Below are positions 10,771 through 22,985 of a stretch of DNA of 64,000 nucleotides, piece by piece (position 1 is the stretch's first letter; every line of letters starts with the position of its first letter). Source of the DNA: Ligula intestinalis. Its lineage: Eukaryota > Platyhelminthes > Cestoda > Diphyllobothriidea > Diphyllobothriidae. Position numbers and translations under genes: made by a program. The stretch covers positions 43,320,156 to 43,384,155 of the forward strand of contig JAYGXS010000001.1 of NCBI GenBank assembly GCA_036362985.1. Direction: 5' to 3'. The notes beneath the pieces were generated by a model, which saw only the letters and a program-made list of their open reading frames with translations, was not told the origin of the DNA and did not search any database.

Positions 10771-11760
10771 CTAGTGGGGTGTGTGTGAGGTGCCGGATGT
10801 GTCGACATCACGGTCAATGCCGCTGTCGTAAATGCGCATGTGACCTAGTAAGCCTATGCGATGAGCGAATGATCGGAGGCAGTGAAGGCGGCGGTCCTGT
10901 CCGTGTGTTGGTGCTCCAGGTACTATTTCATTAGTCTCCGTGCGATGGATTTGCAAGTGACCGACTAGGCCGATGCGTGAGGTGAATGTGCGATCGCAGT
11001 GAGGGCATAGCAGGCCCTCAGAGCTGGTGGAGGGTTCAGGTGTGGGGAGGCGAGTGGTGGCGGGTGGTGATGTGTCAGAAGGGGTGGAGGAAGTCGCGGG
11101 TGGGTTGGATGCGGTGGATGAGGGTAACGAGGCATCTCTTGCGTCGAGTATTGCCGTCGAGGTGGAGGGCAGAGAAGGGTCTGGAGGACGGTTAGGTGCA
11201 GTGGGCGTGGATGCTGTCGGAGGAGGGTTGCATGGCTTCCGGAGGTGACCGACCAAGCCAATGCGTGCACGTATGGTGCGTTGACAGCGCAAACACGTTG
11301 GGAGGGGTTGGGTGTTGGTAGTGTGCGTCCGTGGATTGTGAGACTTGCGTGCCGTCCGTTTTGCCTTATCGGTGGCGATCCGATTGGCTTCGTAGACTGC
11401 GGCGCCCGTTCTTACCGCTCTTCGACACACAGATCGAACCTGTGCTAGCTCCTCCCAGTTCGTCGTGTTGATTTGGAGACGCTTCAGGGAGTTCTTCAGG
11501 GTATCCTTGTAACGTCTCTTCTGTCCTCCCTTGCGACGAGCGCCGACGGCGACATCGCCATGGAACAGTCGCTTGGGTAGCCGTTCATCGTTCATACGTA
11601 GCACGTGACCGCTCCAGCGCAGTTGTATCTGCCTGAGCATGGCCTGGATGCTGAAAACTCCCGTTCTCCCCAAGATTTCCGTGTCCAAAATCCTCTCCTG
11701 CCACTTCACCTTCAATATGCGGCGTAGGCAGCTGATATGAAAGTGGTTCAGATTCCGCTC
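10771..11760 (-). pseudogene. Element A copy 1: RT C-terminal region and C2H2-like finger array
   Basis: The frame reads [48 protein letters not shown] and a thumb-like region. Three finger-like units follow: [40 protein letters not shown] with IH, and [19 protein letters not shown]. The second has a full C-x2-C-x12-H-x3-H pattern; the first and third lack one ligand each. The units are separated by Pro/Ser/Thr-rich linkers. The stop is at 10,771. Confidence 0.8.
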
Positions 11761-12720
11761 CGTACAAGAGTGCTGACAGCACAACAGCCTTGTACATCTT
11801 CAATCTCGTTGACAGTTGAAGACCATGACGAGTCCATACGGAGGCTTGGAGCCGACCGAAGGCTTGGCTAGCTTTAGAGATTCTGCGAGCAACCTCGTCG
11901 TCTATTGTAGTGTTGCGGGAAAGCGTGCTGCCGAGGTAAGTGAAGTTGTCCAAGTTCTGCGGTTCGCCTCCGTTGACGTTGATGCGTGCGGGATTGAGGT
12001 CAACACCTGGCGGCGGTTGATGCATAACCACCGTCTTGTCCGTGTTGATGGTGGGGCCAAAGTTGGCGCAACCTGCTGCAAAGTGGTCCATGCTGCTTTG
12101 CATGTCCGCTTCGGTGGTGGTGTTGAGAGCGCAGTCGTCCGCAAACAGCAGGTCATGGACTGTGGTTGTGGAGACACGCGTGGGGGCCTGCATCCGACGA
12201 ATGTTGTGGAGGTTTCCGTCCGTTCTGTCATTGATGGAGATTCCGGGACGCTCATCACGGTAAGCGTCCATCAGCATGGCAGAGAACATGAGACTGAAGA
12301 GGGTGGGCGCGAGGACACAGCCCTGCTTCACTCCATTGATCACTGCGAAGGCCTCAAACAACGTTGCGTAGTCCGTGACGTGCGCCATCATCCCATCATG
12401 GAATTGTCGAACCATGTGGGCGAAGTGGTCCGGACAGCCAAACTTCTGCCTAACCTTCCAAAGTTCGGGCCGGTTCACCGTGTCGAAGGCTTTCGTCAGA
12501 TCCACGAACGTACTGTAGAGGTAAGGCCGCATCTCTTGGCATTTCTCCTGCAGCTGACGCGCGGCAAATATAATGCCAGTGGTGCCGCGGTGACGTTGAA
12601 AACCACATTGACTTTCAGGCAGAAGCCCTTGTTCCAGGTGGCTATTCAGACGATTGAGGAGAGTGCGTGCGAAGATTTTACCGGCAATATTTAGCAGTGA
12701 GATGCCGCGGTTGGAGACGG
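11757..12720 (-). pseudogene. Element A copy 1: reverse transcriptase domain
   Basis: Motifs in order: [70 protein letters not shown] and LLFADDCALNTT (the F-A-D-D active site), then LGSTLSRNTTIDDEVARRI. The frame is lost near 11,757, just after LLYGAE. The N-terminal fingers of the RT are missing (see the deletion near 12,718). Confidence 0.85.
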
Positions 12721-13400
12721 ATCCGCATCTTGGAGATGAGGAGACGATGATCGGTATCCTCGTCGGCACCCGGCATTGCCTTTGTCACCAGCACATCCTG
12801 CTGATCGCGCCGCCGCACGAGAACATAATCCAAAAGATGCCACTGACGAGACCTGGGGTGCATCCAGGTCGCCTTGTACTGCAGCGGTTGGCTGAAGTAG
12901 GTGTTGGTCAGTATGAGACGGTGAGCCGCGCAGGTGCGAAGGAGGAATAGGCCATTGTCGTTGAGTCTTCGTAGGCCGTGGGGTCCGAGTACTCCTCTCC
13001 AGGTGGCGTGGTCTGTGCCGACGCGGGCATTGAAGTCACCAAGGACTATCAATTTGAGCGCCTTCGGCACAGAGGCCAGGAGGGCGTGCAGATCCTCGTA
13101 GAACTTGTTTTTTGTCTCGTCGGAGCTGGTCATCGAAGGAGCGTAGACACTGACGATGGTTGCCACACATAGAGGCAGGCGGAGGCTCATCAGGCGTTAC
13201 TTGATACCTTGCGGTGTACAGGTAGTCGTCCCACGATGTCCTTCCGGATGGCAAAAGCGACGCCGGTCTCGCGTCGCTCTGCCGCCCGACGGCCCACATA
13301 GACGAAGGTGTAGCCGGCACCCACCTCTTTTATGGAACCTTACCGGAGAAGCGGGTTTCACTGAGTGCGGCGTTGTCTACCTTGAAGCGCTGTTCTCCGT
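12716..13400 (-). pseudogene. Element A copy 1: APE-like endonuclease, frameshifted
   Basis: The 12,678-13,190 frame contains [33 protein letters not shown] and [13 protein letters not shown], the usual endonuclease/exonuclease/phosphatase motifs. The N-terminal part (GAGYTFVYVG...[12 protein letters not shown]) is in other frames at 13,200-13,400, so at least one frameshift is present. Copy 2 supplies the matching undamaged phrases. Confidence 0.8.
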
Positions 13401-13910
13401 TCCGGTCGGATGATCCTCGGGTTATCTAAAAGGGAACGAGCATTTCAAGCACCGAAGATGGTAGGACTTACCTGAACTCCCTGATCTGTCCTGTGAGCTC
13501 TGGGAGCTGTCCTGCGGGAAGAAAACGGGTAAGTGGGAGGGTGGGGAATATAGAGGTTTTGATTTGCGTTTGTAGTGTTTCGACCGCGTGTATGCAATCT
13601 GTTAGCCACGGTCAACTGGCAGATGTCACGACCAAGCGTGTTTGGTAACCACCTTTTCTAGGCCCATCAACCCTCTGGCGAGGGGCAGCAGCGCTGTTCC
13701 ATGAAGGACTGCCGGTCACCCACAACTGCTGCCGAACAACACCATGGGACACGATTGATTTGGTGCCGAACGACCACTTGGCTGTGAGCAGCCTACAAGA
13801 GGACTTTTTAGGGTGGAAGCAGCAGTAATTATCCTTATAGCAGTAGCGGTGAAGGGGACTGTGTCTCACTTTAAGTTGATACGCATTCTAGTGCTGTGGC
13901 ATCTGACTGT

Positions 13911-16335
13911 GGATAGAATTGCCACCCAAGCGTCTTGCATTTCCCGCAGCCGCTGCTGTACGAGACGGTGACTTTGGTCGAGATCGATGGCCTTCCACCT
14001 CCCACCTGTGTCCACACGGCGGAGCGAGCCCTTCGTCGACTACTCCTGGCAGCAGCAAGTCACCACATCCCTAACGGCCGCATTCTACTTCTCCGCCTTA
14101 ACTATCCACCCGAAGCCTCCCGCCTGGAACGAGAGAGAGACGAAATACGAGCGCGTGATACCAGTGACCCGTGCGTTGGCGAACTGAATGGCTTTATCAC
14201 TAAGACTATCAACGATGGTAAACGCCAACGCTGGCATGAACTAGTTTCAGATTGTAATTGCAGCGGCAACTCAGCTGCCACTTTGAAGCTTTTACGCATC
14301 CTGACCAAACCCCGGGCTGATACATCTAACCAGTCTATTAGCTTCGGGGACGGCAAGTTCATTTCCAACAGCGGTAAGATCGCCGCGAAGATGAACAAGC
14401 TGCTCTCGCCCCACTCGGCACCCAGTCCAAAAAGCCAGCGCTCCCTTCTTCGTCTCCTCCATAAAGCCCCGCCCCCAGACATTTCCTTTACGGCTGATGC
14501 CATCCTCACCGCCGTCAAGAAAATGAGAGTTTCGAAAGCCTTAGGACCAGATGGTCTGGCGCCTATCCATGTGCGCCACATCGGCCCGAAGGTGGCTGCC
14601 TACCTTGCCGCCCTCTTCAACCTTTCACTGGTGACTTCAATCATCCTCGATTGCTGACGCCAGTCGATCATTTTCCCCCTAGTCAAAGCGGGCAAGGACC
14701 CCTGCCTAGCGACCTCTCATCGCCCAATTGCCCTCCTCAGTCCATTGGCGAAGATCTGGAACTGCTCTTCCACCCAATTCTGACGTCTGTGGCGGAACTA
14801 TCTTGCCACCTACATGGTTTCCGATCGGGTCGTGGAACTACAACGGCGCTTTTCGAGCTCAGCGACGCTATCCTCGAGGGTTTAAATCAACAGAAGCCCG
14901 CTTCGCAGACCGTGGCAGTCTCAATTTACCTGTCACGAGCCTTTGACTGCGTCCGCCACGATCAGCTTCTGCAGGACTTGGTCTCGCTGAACGCCCCGAC
15001 TGGTCTGGTCCGATGGTTGTTGGCTTACATCCGTGGCCGTCACGATCGTGTTCGATTCCGGGGCGCTCTCTCTAAGCCCCGTAAGCAGACCTTTAGCGTC
15101 CCTCAAAGCCCTGTGCTAAGCCCGACGCTCTTTAATATCTACATGCGAGAGCTCCCACTCTCCCGGGCACCTGTGCAAGTGGTATCCTACGCGGACGATG
15201 TTACGTTCTTTTGCCGGCACCATGACATCGATCAGGCTGCACAGCTCCTCACGGAGTTCATGCCTGTTGTCGAAAACTTCCTCACCCAGCGCGGAATGAC
15301 GATCTCGGCAGCCAAGTCGGCCGTAACTGTTTCACGCTTAATCCGAAGGATTTTAATCGTCAACCGGTCATTACCGTCAACGGGGCGTCCTTACCGCTCG
15401 TCTGCAAGCCCAAACTCCTTGGCGTGCATTTTTTTCCGCTTTTCACGTTCGCAAACCATGCCAGGGAGACCCCAAGCAAAGTAAGCTGCTGCACCAAGGT
15501 CCTCAAGGCACTAGCAGGCACATCCTGGAGCTGCCCGAAAGAGACTTTGTCGACTGCTTTTAAGGCGCTGGCCTAGCCGCACCTCACTTAAGCGGCATAA
15601 ATCTGGTCTCCTATGATGGGCTCTTCCAGCCTCCGCCGCCTCCAGTCAGCACAGAACGCTGCCCTCCGCACGATCACGGGTTGCTATAAAATGTCGCCTA
15701 TAGATCATCTTCATGCGGAGGCTTCTGTTCTACGGGTGGCCCATCACAACACACTCCTTAGCCAGCAGTTTTGGTGGAGTTGTTCGCAACCCGGCCATCC
15801 CAATCATCACCGTTGCACCGCTCCCGAGCCCTGCCGCAACGTCCGGCCGTCTATTCGAGCACTCCACAAGGAAGCTGTTGCCTCGTCTCTCGCGGATCTA
15901 CCTGTTGATAGCTCTGCCACCAAGGAGGCTTCCAGCGCCTCCACCAGAGAGTCGTTGACGAGGAGAAACGAGGTTACCGTCCCCCGGTCCTTTTGGGTGG
16001 CTATCCACCTCCGACTGCGGCCTCGGAACGACATCTCCCGAGGGTCACTTGCTGTACCCTGGCGCAGCTACGCAGTGGCTACTGTATGCTCCTTTACCAG
16101 TACCAACGCCGGCTCGACCCATCCATACCCGACTGCTGTCCCGACTGCGGCGTCTCTCCGCATGACTGCTGTCATCTGTTCGCCTGCAGTTCTCGGCCAG
16201 GTACCCACCTCACTCCCGCGGACCTGTGGCTCAAGCCGGTCGAGGTCGCGGCTTTTCTCCGTCTCCTAACTACTCCCAGCTTGGATTCCGGCGGGGATTC
16301 CTGATCCAACTATGGGCTACGACACACACACACAC
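13911..16335 (+). mobile_element. Jockey-like non-LTR retrotransposon B, 5'-truncated and frameshifted
   Basis: The endonuclease is absent; sequence begins in the linker before the RT. Three plus-strand frames follow one another: 13,935-14,654, 14,651-15,484 and 15,613-16,269. They read KALGPDGLAPIHVRHIGPKV, LHGFRSGRGTTTALFELSDA, RAFDCVRHDQLL, SYADDVTFF (Y-A-D-D at 15,188-15,199), a thumb segment LRRLQSAQNAALRTITGCYK and a terminal Cys/His cluster (CPDCGVSPHDCCHLF). The 3' end is a CA dinucleotide tail (16,322-16,335) that abuts element A copy 2. Confidence 0.8.
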
Positions 16336-17936
16336 GGCGACTTTTGTAGTAGGCTGCTTTTGTGGCGTCGGTAGGGCGACCGACATATTCGTTGCGGAGG
16401 CGATTCTTCTCAGAGATGAGAGTACTGATGGTTGCATCGTTTTCGTCGAACCAGTCTTGGTGTGGGCGGGGCGCGGGCCCATGGATGCGTTTGGCAGTGG
16501 ATTGAACAGCGTCCCGTAGTTGGCACCATCGAGTCTCCACGTAGGTGTTCTCTTCTGCGATTGGGAGGTTATCGAGCTGGTGGGTCTGCTCGTTGCTGAA
16601 ACGCAAACGGTTGGCAGGCAAGTTTAACAGAGCAGTATTCAAATTACCTGGGCGTCACTTATCTTTAGGTCTCCTGCGAGTTTGGAGACGATCCGCATCT
16701 TGGAGATGATGAGACGATGATCGGTATCACCATCGGCACCGGGCATTGCTTTTGTCACCAACACGTCCTGCTGGTCGTGTCGCCGCACGAGGACATAATC
16801 CAGAAGATACCACTGACGATACCTGGGGTGCATCCAGGTCACCTTATGCTGCAGTGGTTGGCTAAAGTAGGTGTTGGAAGTATGAGACGGTGCACCGCCT
16901 AGGTGCGAAGGAGGAGTAGGCCATTGTCGTTGAGTCCTCGGAGGCCGTGGGGTCCGAGCACTCCTCTCCAGGTGGCGTGGTCTGTGCAGACGTGGGCATT
17001 GAAGTCACCAAGGACTATCAATTTGTCCGCCTTCGGCACAGAGGCCAGGAGGGCGTGCAGATCCTCGTAGAACTTGTTCTTTGTCTCGTCAGAGCTGGTC
17101 TTGGGAGGAGCGTATGCACTAACGATGGAGCGAATTTTCCACCCCAGAGAGGCAGGCGGAGACTCATCAGGCGTTCGTTGATACCCTGCGGCGTACAGGG
17201 TAGTCGTCCCACGATGTCCTTCCGAATGGCAAAGGCGACGCCGGCCTCGCGTCGCGCTGTTGTCGGATGGCCACATAGAAGAAGGTGTAGCCGGCATTCA
17301 CCTCTTCTATGGAACCTTCACCGGAGAAGCGGGTTTCACTGAGTGCGGTGATGTTGACCTTGAAGCGCGCCACTTCCCGGGCGATGAGTGCTGTTCTCCG
17401 TTCCGGTCGAATGCTCCTCGGGTTATCTAAAGGGGAACGAAAATTTCAAGCGCTCCCTGAGCTGTCGTCTTGTGAGCTCTGGTAGCTGTCCTGCGGGAAG
17501 GAAACGGGTTAGAGGGAGGGTGGGGAAGAAAGAAGCTTTGATTTGCGTTTGTTGTCTCGACCGCGTGTTTGCAATCTGTTAGCCACGGTCAACTGGCAGA
17601 TTTCGCGACCAAGCGTGTTCGGTAACCACATTTTCTAGGCCCATCAACCCTCTCGCGAGGAGCAGCAGCGCTGTTCCACAAAGGGACTGCCGGTCACTCA
17701 CAACTGCTGCCGAACAACACCATGGGCCACGAGTGTTTTGTTGCTGAACGACCACTTGGCTATGAGCCTGCCTACAGCTTTGTTGTCGCGCAGCTGAAGA
17801 CTTTTAGGGGGGGGGGAGAGTATTTGGGAAGTAGGTGTGGGAGCAGCAGTAATTATCCTAGTAGCAGTAGCGGTGAAAGGGACTGTGTCTCACGTAAAGT
17901 TGATACGCGTTCTAGTGCTACAGCATCTGACTGTGG
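16336..17936 (-). mobile_element. Non-LTR retrotransposon A, copy 2, lacking RT and zinc fingers
   Basis: Minus-strand pieces: the 5' region (17,400-17,936), endonuclease ([60 protein letters not shown]) and the EN-RT linker (TRWCQLRDAV, HQDWFDENDATISTLISEKN). Similarity stops at 16,336, where the CA tail of element B begins. Everything downstream of the linker is missing. Its linker is the part deleted from copy 1. Confidence 0.85.
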
Positions 17937-18811
17937 TACAAAGTGGGTAGCTTCCTTCCGCCAAATACGTCTACTACGGTACTTAACGCTGCAGCCCGGG
18001 GGCACACCGGGCGTGGGGACACACACACACACACCGTAGACCCTCACTTGGTTTAGCCCGCTGATCGAGGTGGGGAGCCGGGGGGTGGCCGCCAGGCGGA
18101 GCCTGGCTACGGGGAGCCATAAGTGAGACCTGGATGCCAGCCAAGGACGCTAGGCGCAGCCACCACTGATGCGAGTAAGATGATGCGATCTGCCACGACC
18201 GTCACGTTTAGCCCCCAGCTGAACATCCAATACCCCCCACCCTCCCCCCACATACATATACAGCACACTACAAGTTCATCAGAAGGAAGTGTGCGAATCG
18301 GATGTCACATGCGTGAGTATGGCATAGAGATCACGTTAAGAAGGAGAAATCGCAGTCTGACTTTCATTCTGCCATCGCCCAAACCCACATTGGACTAGCT
18401 GCGAGGTTTGGGTGCCTCTTCAATTGGCAATATTTCATTTCAAGGTTTTTAGCGCACTACGATTGTCTCAAATGTATCAGATGGTTCAAAGGGAAGAAAA
18501 TGCATCGAGAGTCCACCTTTCTTCCCTGTCTGCGAACCAATCAATAGTCCGAGCCCATCAGTCCACTAATTCTGAGATTGTCGTGGGAGGCTAACCGAGC
18601 TAAAAGAAAATAGACCACCTACGTGTACAAAACACTTGAACTGCCCTCCCCCCAACACAGCACCTGAAGATTTAACGCAAAAGGAGTTGTCTCCTGTGAT
18701 CTCCCAAGGAGGAGTCAAAGAAAAACATTTTAGGTCACTGGTTAGCGATTATCAGGGTGTCATGATGTCTCAAGTAGATATTGAGAAGCGTCAAGTGCGT
18801 CCAGCATCAGA
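17937..18811. other. Low-complexity and faint dispersed repeats
   Basis: A CA-repeat lies at 18,019-18,034, followed by a G/C-rich segment with GGAGCC phrases. The stretch near 18,511-18,555 (AGTCCACC-TTTC...AATCAATAGTCCGAGC) loosely matches 26,780-26,835 (AGTGGACC...TCGATTGTGCGGGC), consistent with an old repeat. No gene is supported. Confidence 0.4.
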
Positions 18812-18890
18812 AGAAGAAGATGCGATCACTGGAACAAGTTTTTTCCTGACGCTTTGGATTCTGTCGCGAATCCTTAATCATGAGTGACCG
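18812..18890 (-). repeat. Hammerhead-type repeat, copy 4
   Basis: The plus strand shows GAAGAAGAAGATGCGATCAC, TGGAACAAG, then CCTGACGCTTTGGATTC, TGTCGC and GAATCC. On the minus strand GGATTC/GAATCC forms a perfect six-pair stem II, followed by AAAGCGTCAGG. The first half of the core reads CTCATGA instead of CTGATGA. Confidence 0.65.
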
Positions 18891-21800
18891 TAAGATAGTG
18901 TGAGACATGTGCAGATGGGTGTGATCCCTGTACTAATTGCACGGTATTTATAGTTCGTAACGGTAATCCGCATGCGTACTATATTTTTCAATTTCCGTAG
19001 CCACTTTTTGAGCTCTTAATCGATGCAGTGATTGCTCATTAATTGCCACAGTTCGCTTGTCAGCGTCGAATGCGGGCTTTATAAGTAAGTAAGTTGATAA
19101 TTGCGGGACAATTTCGCAAAGTTCATTCTAAAAGCTGGGTTCTAGTGTGGCTTAAATAGGCTAGCACAAAAGCGCTGGCACCAGTTCGAGCGATTATAAC
19201 TCAGCGGTTTCAAGTCGCTCCCCGCATAAAGACGCACAGTAAGAAGTAGCTTGGTAAAGGCCTGTTGAGGCTGTTTGGGCGAAGTCGGCAGTCGCATATA
19301 ACCATGGAGCATTCGCTTTGTGGGTGAATGTTGGCACACTCTGAGTCCCGTGGGGTACACTGAAAAGATTCAATGCAAACCACACAAGCGGTATGTCTGA
19401 AAATAGTGGTGGTATGTTTAATCTACGTCCAGTTAGGAGATAATGGGCGCTCTGATAATCACAGATTTCCAATTGGTGCATAAAATGCCTGCTGGAAGCG
19501 AAGCATCTGTAGATTAAATATTCTAAGCCTTAAGCCTGCGAAACTACCAGTTCATTTAGTCGATGAGTTGACCTACATGTATTAGCAAAAGAATGCCAGC
19601 ATCCAGGCCATTATGTGTGAAACCAGTATCACCTGGTTAGTAGCAGGAATAGGTTTACGACTCGTAAATAGCCAAAACACTAAGTGCTTGAAGGTTGGAA
19701 TTAATTATACTCTTTATAGAAATCTGAAACTTGAATCTGAAAAAAGTAGATTAGACAGGCGTATCATATTTAAACTACCGTAAGGACGATGATATGGATC
19801 AGTGTTTGATTGTGGATGTTCTCAGTTATAATGAAAACGTCCCTTTCCGTATAATTAGTCAGAATTTGCCTCTAGCAGGGGCCGAATGCCGTTTTGGTCA
19901 GTGTCCTTCCTTCTATGGACATACTGCATATTCATTTCAATAACTTCGTAAATACTGCATATTCAGCACGTCTTAAACTCGCCTTTTATACAATCCTCTG
20001 ATTACATGCCCTCCAAAAAGTAGTGTAGGATGTCGCACCGGAAACAGAGATGTGAGTGGCGAGCGAGTGGGTTGATTCCCCGTGAGCCTTCTTTAACTCT
20101 AGTTTTAATTCGCGGTAGTTCGCTGCGTTGCTTCAGCTTGCTGTAGCCTTCGTGCAGCTTGCCCAGCTTGCCTCAGTGTCTGCTTTGGCTTGCGTCAGCG
20201 TTTACTGCGGCTTGTTGGAGCACGCAGTTGCCCATCGTCGAAATCAACGGGGGAACTGTCCTAGTATGTCGCATAGCACCTATTCGACTGCTTGCTGCTT
20301 AGCTTATTTCAGAATGACTTGTGGAAGTCTGGGTTAAAGGCTGGCTTGAAGTTCTTCACGGTGCATTTTGGATAGGGCGAAGCTGATCCTTTTGTCAGGT
20401 GGTAATGTGGCAGGAAAAACATTTCATGAAGTCACATCGGAAAGCCTGTCAGTAACTGAACATTTTGAATGTACCTAAGCGCTGCAGTAATAAGCGTACC
20501 ACTTCCGTGGACAGTCAGGAAATACTTTACGTTCCCCACGTCAGTTGGCTGCCCCGAAAGATTGTCTTTGTAATTCGTGGTTATCGAAACGTCTGAAGTT
20601 CTAGAAACCTTTTATCAAAGTGATGAAATCCCGGATGTTTTTCCGCCTACAGATATCGGTACGAGTCATCTTTGCAAACTCACCTAAACATGCAACAGAA
20701 GCATTTGCAATAAAAATACACTTGACCGAGTGAAAACAATTTCTCTAGGCAGCCCTTTCTTCACTATGTGCTCTGATTTGGTATTTCGCAGATGTTTTTC
20801 CGAAGTATGCAGAGGAAATATCAAAACACCCGGACCCGTTCTTGCACTTATCTGGCTTATGCTAGCGACAGTTCTTCCAAGAACGGAAACATGCACCTTA
20901 TTTCGCAATCTTTGCAGTGCGCGGGAGCCATTTAAGTGTATAAAAGCGCACTTAACTGCCAACGTAAATATTGACAGATTTCTAAAACGGCTGATATGGC
21001 ACTCATCCCGTTTGCAAAGCACTTATCAGCTGCATGCATGCAGCACAGGTAGCTACTTGCATTCTACTCAAAAGTTCAATTAGCTTTTTGGCAGAAAGGA
21101 GCAGTTTTTCACTTAACTCTCGAATATTCTTATGCATCTAGACACAAAGGTTGTGGCCAAAAGAAGAATCACCTTTCTGCGTCAATACTGTGTTTTAATG
21201 TGCGATTTACAAATCAGCGATCTTAAGGTAAGCGCTCCTCATTTGAATTGGTTGAATCTGTTAGATAAAGGCAGGAGTATGGGTAGTAAGTTAAATAAAA
21301 ATGAAACAAATGTAGGCTTATATTGGTTTTTGCCCAGGATGATTAATTGTATATTAAAGGCCTAAGGGACCCTTTCATGACAAACTTAATGCTCTGGTAA
21401 GAATAAATGCAAAGTTGGTAATCACAGCTGCGTATAAGCAACTGTATAACAACAGGAATGATTAGTATGTTATACATATTAAGTCAGATCCGATTAACAA
21501 CGGACCCTTTTTTGAAATAATAGTTAACAATATCGGGTTAATATGGTGAATTGAGGAAAAGGCAGTGAAAAATCTCCCATAACGAAAATTGGGGACATAA
21601 TTCACCAAACCAGCGATTTTCAAAAAATATAGGATCAAGAAACTGCTTGAATAGGTAGTTAGATTGTATGATATGGTATACCATGACGCGGTGAGATGGG
21701 ATCGTGATGTTTAGGTTTCGGAACGCTCCTTGTCGTGGGAAAAAAGTCATGTAGCATCATGAGGTTTTCGTTCAAAAGAGTAACTCGGAAATATACTGTG

Positions 21801-22809
21801 CCTGGTAAAAGGTTTTTTGTGCTGCACTAAGCTAGCCTGCAAACCATGGAATAAGCATCTGGGTATCCGTCGTCACTTTTCATCATTTTGATCATCTGCT
21901 CTTCTCCGCTGAATGACTGTCAGTAGCAACGTAGTCCGCCTTAAATAACGAGGTTTTGCAGATAAATGGAATTTGCGAAGCCTTAAAAGAAAACTTGCGA
22001 ATTGTCTAGCTAATTGCAATTGAGGGCCTGTGAATAGAGGTTTACTTTCAAAAAATTGTGATCGTCCTTATGCTGCGCCTTGTGTTCCATGGAATAAGCA
22101 TGAATGAATCGTAGGAAGTTAATGATTAGTTCTGCCAAATGTCTGTCGCCTAATCAAAAGAGGATTTAAATATATAATTCCCAGATTGGTCTGTGTCGTA
22201 ATAAGCCCAAAAGTGTGTGCATAGAAGCTGGGCGAGTAGCTTGAGAAATCGATAGCAGTTTTAAACGACGCAAGTCCGGCAGCCAAACCACGGCGGAACG
22301 CCCTGTCCGTATATGATTGACGCCGGCCTTTGGGGTGCCGAGATGTCCTTTGTTGCAACACGTATAAAATCAAATGCTTCAAGGAGCCTCTTATTCGAAG
22401 TGCATGTGTATATTTAAAAAAGAACTGACAAACAGCAAATGAGCAAGGAAAGGCTACTATCATGACATTTCGCCTGCTAGTAGTCTTCGTTTATTGAATA
22501 TCAGCCGCCATGCCACTACCAGCATAACTTGTGGGCTTTCAGCTCCACGGAAAATCACAATTTCTTCTCTGCACTCGACATGGATCGGTGTACGCAACTT
22601 TTACGTGACTGACTGAAGTGATGAATCCATGGTGCACTCTCAGCGGCTCGGATGGTAGCTGTACTCTAGGCGCCAAGTTCAGGTTAGTTGGAGGAAAAGA
22701 AAGACAGGATAGGTCAGGTGAGTCTATCGGAGGGACATGTGAGGATGTCGCCTTTATCGCAGGGACACGTCGGGAATGCATCAATATTGCAGACAGCAAG
22801 CCATATCAG
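18891..22809. other. Gene-poor region, nothing recognised
   Basis: Short frames occur on both strands (the longest are about 115 residues near 20.7-21.1 kb and 22.1-22.5 kb). None shows a motif, splice-compatible neighbours or coding-like composition. A CTT-type pattern with GCTTG repeats near 20,140-20,200 is simple sequence. Confidence 0.4.
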
Positions 22810-22985
22810 AATGTGTTAGTTCAAATCACGTCGGGAAGTCACCAGTACCGCAGGGGTTAAGTACGTTAAACCCTAGCAACTGCGACCCTCAGTCACGGTT
22901 ACTTGGATGAAGAGAAGTCATGGAGGCCAGGATGGAAGGCACAGTTTATTCTGTACAGAAGGAAATGGAGAATAGGCAGCAGGAA
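22810..22985 (+). repeat. Dispersed repeat R, copy 1
   Basis: It shares about 170 bp with 24,897-25,065 in the same orientation: ATCACGTCGGG-AGTC, then GGGGTTAAG, GTTAAACCCTA, CTGCGA, a TGGAGGCCA phrase, and T-TGTACAGAA. The order and spacing of matches are conserved. The family is not recognised; an LTR or TRIM end is possible. Confidence 0.55.

Larger units (their letters stand above)
10771..13910 (-). mobile_element. Non-LTR retrotransposon A (EN-RT-zinc finger), copy 1, defective
   Basis: Reading the minus strand: a 5' region (about 13,430-13,910, shared with copy 2), an endonuclease (12,716-13,400), an RT (11,757-12,720) and a C-terminal zinc-finger segment (10,771-11,700). The 5' boundary is where similarity to copy 2 stops, after GACTGTGG. 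The copy has a frameshift in the endonuclease, an internal deletion that removes the EN-RT linker and first RT motifs, and a second frameshift after the RT. It cannot encode a working polyprotein. I remember this family as common in tapeworm genomes, often annotated 'craniofacial development protein 2-like' or 'endonuclease-reverse transcriptase'. Confidence 0.85.

Noticed and set aside
11816..12694. 292-codon plus-strand frame opposite element A RT
   Set aside because: It is antisense to a clear RT with F-A-D-D and other motifs, and its translation has no recognisable features.
20684..21083. Overlapping frames of 112 and 117 codons on opposite strands
   Set aside because: No motif, no splice-compatible neighbour, and the two are mirror images of each other; likely chance.
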